NCBI GenBank assembly: GCA_017513195.1
Contig: JAFXGM010000038.1
Location: forward strand, 1-64,000
DNA length: 64,000 bases
Reading direction: 5' to 3'
Source: Clostridia bacterium
Lineage (GTDB): Bacteria; Bacillota; Clostridia; Oscillospirales; Acutalibacteraceae
This document shows positions 58,799-64,000 of the stretch, in pieces (the stretch's first letter is position 1; each line of letters opens with the position of its first letter). A model generated the notes under the pieces. That model saw only the letters and a list, made by a program, of their open reading frames with translations. It was not told the origin of the DNA and searched no databases. The position numbers and the translations under genes were made by a program.

Positions 58799-61700
58799 AT
58801 GAAAATTACAATGAAAAAATCCTTAGCTGTAATTTTGTCACTTGTAATGTGCGTAAGCATGTTGTTCGGGCTTAGTTTTTCAGCACAGGCAGCGGTAGAC
58901 GTTACCTATGTATCAGAGAACGGTTATGTATATAACTGGGGTACACGTGGTACTGTTGCAACATCGTTATCTCCAATGGCAGAGTCTTTTTATGCTAGTA
59001 GTGGAGTAGCGTATTCCGAACTTAAAGAAATCGCAGGTGACAGTAACCAAAATACTGTTTCCGAAAGCGCACTTTTTGAAGAATTGTACGACATAATGTC
59101 ATCAAAACATAAAAACTTAACTACCTACGATGGTACACGAACATTGTACAAGTATACCGAATGCGAAAACAGTAACAAAACTCAGCTTTCTTTGTTCTAT
59201 TCTGGTGAAACTGTTTCGTCTACTTGGGATGCTGGCGAAACATATAATCGCGAACACACTTGGCCAAAAAGCAAGAGTACTTCAGGTAAGGTTGGTACGC
59301 GCGCATCTGATATAACCATGCTTAGAGCAACCAACCCAAATAACAACTCCCAACGAGGCAACACACCGTATGGCGAAAGCTCCGGATACATTAACCCTTA
59401 CACTTATAATTTTAAACTTCCCAACGAAAACGGTTACGACGTACGTGGTGACGTAGCACGTAATATTCTTTATGTTTACGTGCGTTGGGGTGCCGATCCA
59501 ACATATCACGACGGCGCACTAGATAATATGTGGGGTAAAGATGGCGTAATGGAAAGCAAAGAAGTTTTGCTTTCTTGGATGGCGGCCGACCCGGTAGACA
59601 CATGGGAAATGGGTCGTAACGACTCTACCCAATCCATTACCGGAACTCGTAATATTTTTATAGACTACCCAGAACTTGCTTTTGAATTATTTGAAACTTC
59701 TGCTCCTAGCGACTATAATACACCTTCCGGAGGCAACGACATTGAAGGCGGAACAACCGGCGGAGATAGCGGTAGCACTCCTGACGATGACGACAACACC
59801 GGTAGCGAAACTCCCGATACCCCAACAGATACAGTTGACCATTATATTAAAGTTACTACAGAGCCTGAGGATTGGTCAGGCAGATATCTTATTGTTTATG
59901 AAGATGGCAATATTGCTTTTGACGGAAGCGAAACAACACAATCCGCTCTAGATACCGCAGGAAACAGCGTTGACGTAACTATCAACAAAAATACTGGTAT
60001 TATTGACGCAAGCAATGCCGATGTTGCACTATCGTTAAGTAAATCGGAATTTATTATCGCTAAAACCGAAACTAATTATACTGTGAAAACAGCAAGCGGT
60101 TTGTATATTGGTAGAGACGCCAATAGCAACGGATTAAATGCAAATAAATCCACTCAATATACCAATACACTTTCTTTAAATAGCGACGGCAGTGTTAATA
60201 TAATTGGAAAAGGTGGGGCATATTTTCGATATAATCTTTCTGCTAAAATGTTCCGATACTATAAATCCTCCTCTTATAATAGTCAAAAACCAATAGCTCT
60301 TTATAAGTTTGTAAAGGGTGCTGCTGCCACAAGTTATACTATAACCGCTTCATCAAACAATACTTCTTGGGGTGAAGTTACAGTTAACGGTGACACAATT
60401 AATGCAGTTCCAAAATCGGGTTATGAAGTTTTAGACTATACCGTTTTAAGCGGCACAGTTACCGGCGTTACACAAAATGGAGATTCATTTAAAATTTCTG
60501 CTACAAGCGATGCCGAAATTCAAATTAACTTTGTTAAGCGTGAAACAAGCGAAATTACCTTCTACCAACACGGTGGCGTTGTTGCAGGAACCGATAGCGA
60601 ATATACCGGTGATGAGGCAATCTTACCTGAACACATCGGTGCCGTACCACAAGGTTGGTCTTTTGTGGGCTGGGTAGAAAATAGTATAAACGAAACTACA
60701 ACTAGACCTACCTTCTATTCCTCTGGAGACGAATATACAGTAGACGAAGACACTGCACTTTATGCGCTTTATTGTCGTAGTGAAGAAGATGCTGGTGGAG
60801 GCTCGGCAAACGATAATGTTTTTGAACTTTATAGCGGCGATATCACCGAGGGAGATTATATAATCGTTTACGACAACTCTGCAATGAATACCTCGTATAA
60901 CAACAACGTTCGCTTAAACTACACAGATGTAATTATTAACGACAACACCATCACCACAGATGATGAGACCATAATTTGGCACATCGCTCCTGTTGACGAC
61001 AATCTTTGGACTCTTTATAACGAAGCTGCTGCAAGTTATGCTGCGGGCACTGGTACTAAAAATCAAGCTACTTTGATCGGCGAAATTACCGACTTTGCTA
61101 AATGGAAAGCAACCGGAACCTATGAATTTGTAAATTTGGGCAACGAAAACAAGGGTGTTAACAAAACCTTGCGTCGTAATGGCTCGTTTGGTTTTGCTTG
61201 TTACGCAACCACAACCGGAGGTGCTTTAAGTCTTTATAAGCGCTCTGAATCAGGCATTTCAACTATTTATTACTATTTCACGGATGGCGAAACAGCTTCT
61301 GATACCGAAACGGACGGATATTATATAAAGGTGACCGAAGAACCGACTGATTGGACTGGCGACTATCTTATCGTAGCTACCGATAAATCCGAGGAAAATG
61401 TAGTATTTGATGGTAGTAGGAAAGGTGATAGCCTCGATGTAGGTAACAACGTTATCACCAACGTAGTTGTTAATGGCGATATCATAAAAGCCTCCGCCGT
61501 TTTGAAGGCGGCACAGTTTACTGTTGCCGCATCCGACGAAAGTTATAGCATTAAATCTGCTAGTGGTTATTATATTGGCAACAGCAAAGACGAAAACGAT
61601 CTAGAAACAAACGCTTCTACAAGTTTTGCTAATACTTTTTCACTTAACGATGATAACACCGTTAACATTATTGGTAGTGGTGGTGCTTATTTGCGTTTTA

Positions 61701-62641
61701 ATTCAAATAGCGGCATAGATAATTATCGTTTCCGTTATTACAAATCAACCTCTTACACCAATCAAACCCCTATAACTCTTTACAAATATGTACCTTTTAA
61801 TTCTGAGATAGTTGCGGCGCAAATAGAGATTAGCGCAGACCTGTCTGTTAACTACTACGTGTCGCTTGAAAACGAAGAATTAATAGATGTTAATGATATG
61901 TCAATGCGATACACCATTGACGAAGATGTATTTACAACCGATATTTTCACCAAGATGGATGAAAATTATGTTTTTGTTTTTAATGGTATTGCGCCCCAGC
62001 GCATGACCGATAATATTAAGGCTGAATTGTTGTTAAATGGTGACGTGCTTGAAGTTTTGGAAAATTATAGTGTTCAAACCAATGCAAAAAATCTATTGGA
62101 AAAATATCCTGAAAACGCAACGCTTAAAACCTTTATTGCAGATATGTTATATTACGGTGCAGCTGCACAGACTTATGCAAATTACAAAACCGACACTCTA
62201 GCTACCGATGGCTTAGACCTATCGTTCTCTGAAGCAACACCAGAAGAATTATATGCAAACATATCTGAAAGCACCGGTTCTTCAAGCTTTAGATCTGCTA
62301 CAGTTTGGTTTGATTCTACCAATAGTCTTATTGTAAAGGTAAGAGAACGCACCGAAAACACAAAGGTTACTGTAACGGTTAACGGTAATACAGTTCCTCT
62401 TGAGTACAACGATACCATTGACGGTTATAAAACACCTGATATTTTAGCTACAGATTTTGGCACAACCTACACGTTTAAGCTTTATGAAGGCGATACAGCC
62501 GTTCAGACGCTTGTTTACAGCGTTAACACCTATGCATATTCTAAATACACCACTGGTAAAACCCAGAGTATGAAAGACCTTGCATTGGCGCTTTACCGCT
62601 ATGGTGTTTCGGCTAAAGCTTATTACGACAGCATATCTTAA
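58799..62641 (+). CDS. Secreted multidomain endonuclease I-family protein
   Basis: 1,280 residues. Signal peptide ends at AQA (~31). The endonuclease I domain (~40-310) has NREHTWPKSKST, the EndoI metal/catalytic motif, plus DITMLRATNPNNNSQRGN and YVYVRWGADP. After an acidic Gly/Asp linker (to ~345) comes module A (~348-506: YIKVTTEPEDWSGRYLIV to ALYKFV), a beta domain, an InlB/bacterial-repeat domain (~584-660), a second long module (~674-817), module A again (~839-999: YYIKVTEEPTDWTGDYLIV to TLYKYV), then a C-terminal alpha/beta domain with the ILE/SVNYYV pattern. Start: ATG at 58799 behind AGGGGGATG. Probably extracellular DNA degradation or biofilm/prey DNA use. Confidence 0.9.
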   Translation: MKITMKKSLAVILSLVMCVSMLFGLSFSAQAAVDVTYVSENGYVYNWGTRGTVATSLSPMAESFYASSGVAYSELKEIAGDSNQNTVSESALFEELYDIMSSKHKNLTTYDGTRTLYKYTECENSNKTQLSLFYSGETVSSTWDAGETYNREHTWPKSKSTSGKVGTRASDITMLRATNPNNNSQRGNTPYGESSGYINPYTYNFKLPNENGYDVRGDVARNILYVYVRWGADPTYHDGALDNMWGKDGVMESKEVLLSWMAADPVDTWEMGRNDSTQSITGTRNIFIDYPELAFELFETSAPSDYNTPSGGNDIEGGTTGGDSGSTPDDDDNTGSETPDTPTDTVDHYIKVTTEPEDWSGRYLIVYEDGNIAFDGSETTQSALDTAGNSVDVTINKNTGIIDASNADVALSLSKSEFIIAKTETNYTVKTASGLYIGRDANSNGLNANKSTQYTNTLSLNSDGSVNIIGKGGAYFRYNLSAKMFRYYKSSSYNSQKPIALYKFVKGAAATSYTITASSNNTSWGEVTVNGDTINAVPKSGYEVLDYTVLSGTVTGVTQNGDSFKISATSDAEIQINFVKRETSEITFYQHGGVVAGTDSEYTGDEAILPEHIGAVPQGWSFVGWVENSINETTTRPTFYSSGDEYTVDEDTALYALYCRSEEDAGGGSANDNVFELYSGDITEGDYIIVYDNSAMNTSYNNNVRLNYTDVIINDNTITTDDETIIWHIAPVDDNLWTLYNEAAASYAAGTGTKNQATLIGEITDFAKWKATGTYEFVNLGNENKGVNKTLRRNGSFGFACYATTTGGALSLYKRSESGISTIYYYFTDGETASDTETDGYYIKVTEEPTDWTGDYLIVATDKSEENVVFDGSRKGDSLDVGNNVITNVVVNGDIIKASAVLKAAQFTVAASDESYSIKSASGYYIGNSKDENDLETNASTSFANTFSLNDDNTVNIIGSGGAYLRFNSNSGIDNYRFRYYKSTSYTNQTPITLYKYVPFNSEIVAAQIEISADLSVNYYVSLENEELIDVNDMSMRYTIDEDVFTTDIFTKMDENYVFVFNGIAPQRMTDNIKAELLLNGDVLEVLENYSVQTNAKNLLEKYPENATLKTFIADMLYYGAAAQTYANYKTDTLATDGLDLSFSEATPEELYANISESTGSSSFRSATVWFDSTNSLIVKVRERTENTKVTVTVNGNTVPLEYNDTIDGYKTPDILATDFGTTYTFKLYEGDTAVQTLVYSVNTYAYSKYTTGKTQSMKDLALALYRYGVSAKAYYDSIS

Positions 62642-62653
62642 GAAAGGGGACAA

Positions 62654-62806
62654 ATGAATATGAACAAAATTATTAAGCTCCCCTTTGAGGCAGCAGAGAT
62701 TGAAATTGTTAAAATGAGCAACGTTGACGTTATAACAGCAAGCCCACTTGGACCGATACCGTTCCCTGGTGAAGATGACGAATTTGATCCGCTTTATTGG
62801 GAGTAA
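62654..62806 (+). CDS. 50-residue small protein
   Basis: A short gene with AAAGGGG six bases before its ATG. The peptide starts MNMNKIIKLPFEAAEIEIVK, then KMSNVDVITASPLGPIPFP and an acidic Asp/Glu tail ending DDEFDPLYWE. Small proteins with an 'IEIVxxxxxDVIT' core are widespread in Clostridia without known function. It sits exactly between the secreted endonuclease (12 bases upstream) and a lipoprotein (4 bases downstream), so the three probably form an operon. Confidence 0.65.
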   Translation: MNMNKIIKLPFEAAEIEIVKMSNVDVITASPLGPIPFPGEDDEFDPLYWE

Positions 62807-62810
62807 TAAT

Positions 62811-63233
62811 ATGAAGCTCAATAAACTATTTAAAGGTTTGGTATTGGTTTGTTGTCTAATGTTAGTATTTGGACTTGTCGCTTGTAAGGAAGATGCTGTA
62901 AGCGACAAGGCTGACAGCTCGTCAAAGGTTTCGTCAGACGAACCGTCAAGCAACGACAAGACCGAGAGCACTACATCGGGCATTGAGCTTGAGGAAGACG
63001 TTTTTGATGATGACAACGAAAGCCGTCCATCAAACAACTCGGCTTCAATCGGCACCGATAACAAGGACAATCAATCAGCCGATAAGAACGAGAGTAATAC
63101 ATCATCTGATAAGACAGAAAGTAATAACTCATCGGGCAATAATTCCTCAACCGAAAGCGGCGAAACCTCTAGTGACGAGGACTTAACCGAATCGGATAAC
63201 GGAACGGTAAAATTACCAATAGATTGGTTTTAA
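62811..63233 (+). CDS. Ser/Asp/Asn-rich lipoprotein
   Basis: 140 residues. Signal peptide with lipobox GLVAC (Cys ~25). The mature part is almost entirely a low-complexity Ser/Asp/Glu/Asn/Lys tract (about 30-130) ending in GTVKLPIDWF. This may be a linker that tethers a partner to the membrane, or a surface spacer. Start: ATG at 62811 directly after the 50-aa gene; a longer frame overlaps that gene. A terminator follows. Confidence 0.7.
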   Translation: MKLNKLFKGLVLVCCLMLVFGLVACKEDAVSDKADSSSKVSSDEPSSNDKTESTTSGIELEEDVFDDDNESRPSNNSASIGTDNKDNQSADKNESNTSSDKTESNNSSGNNSSTESGETSSDEDLTESDNGTVKLPIDWF

Positions 63234-63272
63234 AAAATTAAAACAGCGAAGTGAAATTCACTTCGCTGTTTT
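63234..63272 (+). terminator. Bidirectional terminator
   Basis: AAACAGCGAAGTG-aaatt-CACTTCGCTGTTTTTTT between convergent lipoprotein and phosphatase genes. Confidence 0.9.
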
Positions 63273-63273
63273 T

Positions 63274-64000
63274 TTATTTCTTTAAATCTTCGAGCAAGGT
63301 TTTAATATCTTTATATATATAATCGGGTTGTACCTTGTAGCGTTCAATATCTTCCATTGTTCCCTCGCCCGACAGTACAAATATGCCGTTTATATTAGCA
63401 TTTTTTGCACAGGCAATATCGGTATAAAGTCGGTCGCCTATAAGTGCGGTTTGCTCTCTCTTAAAACCTGTTTTTTCGACAGCCAAGTCAACCATTAAAG
63501 AGTTTGGCTTGCCAATAAAGAAAGGCCTTTTGCCCGTAGCGTTAAATATCATCTCACTTACCGAGCCGCAATCGGGTACCGAGCCATACCACGTTGGACA
63601 CACAAGGTCGGGGTTTGTGGCAATATAGTCGATATCTTCTCGCAGCAAGATGCATGCATCCTCAAGCTTGCGGAAAGAAAGCTCGGTATCAAAGCCCATA
63701 CAAAGACAGTCGATACCGTCCTCTAGCTTGTCGGTTATGGGCAGGCCCTCGACTTTTAGCTGGCTTTTAAACGATTCAGTACCTAAAGCATATATCTTTT
63801 TATATTTTTTGGGCTCAAGATAAAAGACGGTTGCATCAACAGAGGTCAAAAAATCATCTGCTGTAGCTGTAATGCCAAGTGATTTCAATTTTTCGATATA
63901 CTTATCCACACTTTTTGACGAATTATTGGTAAGAAACATATATCTGCCGCCCACCGATTTAACGTGTTCTAAAAATTCTATAACACCGTCAAACAAACAC
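63274..64000 (-). CDS. HAD-IIA family phosphatase (NagD-like), N-terminus outside window
   Basis: At least 242 codons, open at the right edge (the frame continues upstream of 63996). It has the NagD cap pattern: LTNNSSKSVDKYIEKLKSLG, DFLTSVDATVFYLEPKK, ALGTESFKSQLKVEG, GKPNSLMVDLAVEK and ALIGDRLYTDIACAKNANI, the last being HAD motif IV (GDxxxTD). HAD motif I (DxDGT) lies beyond the edge. Substrate (nucleotide or sugar phosphate) unknown. Confidence 0.9.
   Translation of the reverse strand, partial: CLFDGVIEFLEHVKSVGGRYMFLTNNSSKSVDKYIEKLKSLGITATADDFLTSVDATVFYLEPKKYKKIYALGTESFKSQLKVEGLPITDKLEDGIDCLCMGFDTELSFRKLEDACILLREDIDYIATNPDLVCPTWYGSVPDCGSVSEMIFNATGKRPFFIGKPNSLMVDLAVEKTGFKREQTALIGDRLYTDIACAKNANINGIFVLSGEGTMEDIERYKVQPDYIYKDIKTLLEDLKK

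Noticed and set aside
62444..63070. 208-residue minus-strand frame
   Set aside because: Mirror of the endonuclease end and the Ser-rich lipoprotein, low complexity.

Overview
The window looks like chromosome of a low-GC, anaerobic, spore-forming gut Clostridia, most likely Oscillospiraceae/Ruminococcaceae. The pointers are a GerA-type germination operon, SpoIID-like and CotH-family proteins, pyruvate formate-lyase under a ZTP riboswitch, class II (Firmicutes-type) GalT, Cys/Ser-Thr-rich lipoproteins, and sigma-A promoters close to TTGACA-N17-TATAAT. No phage, plasmid, CRISPR or rRNA operon is present. Taxonomy is inferred from gene content only.

Layout. 1-14.6 kb is a long minus-strand housekeeping run: lepA, a VanY-like carboxypeptidase, murD, two M42 peptidases, a GNAT enzyme, a PLP gamma-lyase-like enzyme, a propeller protein, an HPr-like protein, pcrA, two membrane or hypothetical genes, rlmD and a serine hydrolase cut by the window edge. 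14.7-19 kb is a signalling-like patch: a Ser/Thr kinase with a 3' frameshift, zinc-ribbon membrane proteins, two XRE-type proteins and an LRR protein. 19-20.4 kb is RNA-rich: an unassigned ~320-nt RNA with four repeats (minus), 6S RNA, tRNA-Gln(CUG) and a palindromic element. 20.4-29.8 kb holds a radical SAM protein, a TIM-barrel isomerase, L-serine dehydratase, twin SGNH hydrolases and a lipoprotein/zinc-ribbon operon. 29.8-34.6 kb is sporulation/germination (a compact gerA operon, SpoIID-like/peptidoglycan-binding protein). 34.7-39.5 kb has a SMEDS transporter, a membrane-anchored MoCF/CinA-like protein, a sortase B homologue that has lost both catalytic His and Cys, thiI and a cysteine desulfurase. 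39.7-46.2 kb is plus strand: DUF3048 lipoprotein, galT, ZTP riboswitch, pflB-pflA and a lipoprotein. 46.3-49.4 kb has a DUF559 nuclease cassette between inverted palindromes, a 41-aa gene behind a pseudoknotted leader/ncRNA, and rsmF-like and rsmE. 49.5-57.9 kb has CotH, a yitT-ald-mmgE operon divergent from a LysR regulator, an EamA transporter, luxS and nadE. 58-64 kb has a large unassigned structured RNA (~415 nt, minus), a small RNA, a 1,280-aa secreted endonuclease, a 50-aa peptide, a lipoprotein and a truncated HAD phosphatase.

How the parts fit. ThiI and its cysteine desulfurase overlap and form a sulfur-relay pair for tRNA thiolation. PflB/PflA under ZTP control links formate production to folate/purine shortage. 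NadE-LuxS and RsmF-RsmE are translationally coupled pairs. The most unusual content is three independent minus-strand RNA loci, each with a near-consensus promoter, long-range complementarity and an intrinsic terminator that match no family I can name, plus the sortase pseudoenzyme. Two genes (kinase, DUF559) each appear to lack a single A in an A-run, which may be real decay or a sequencing artefact.
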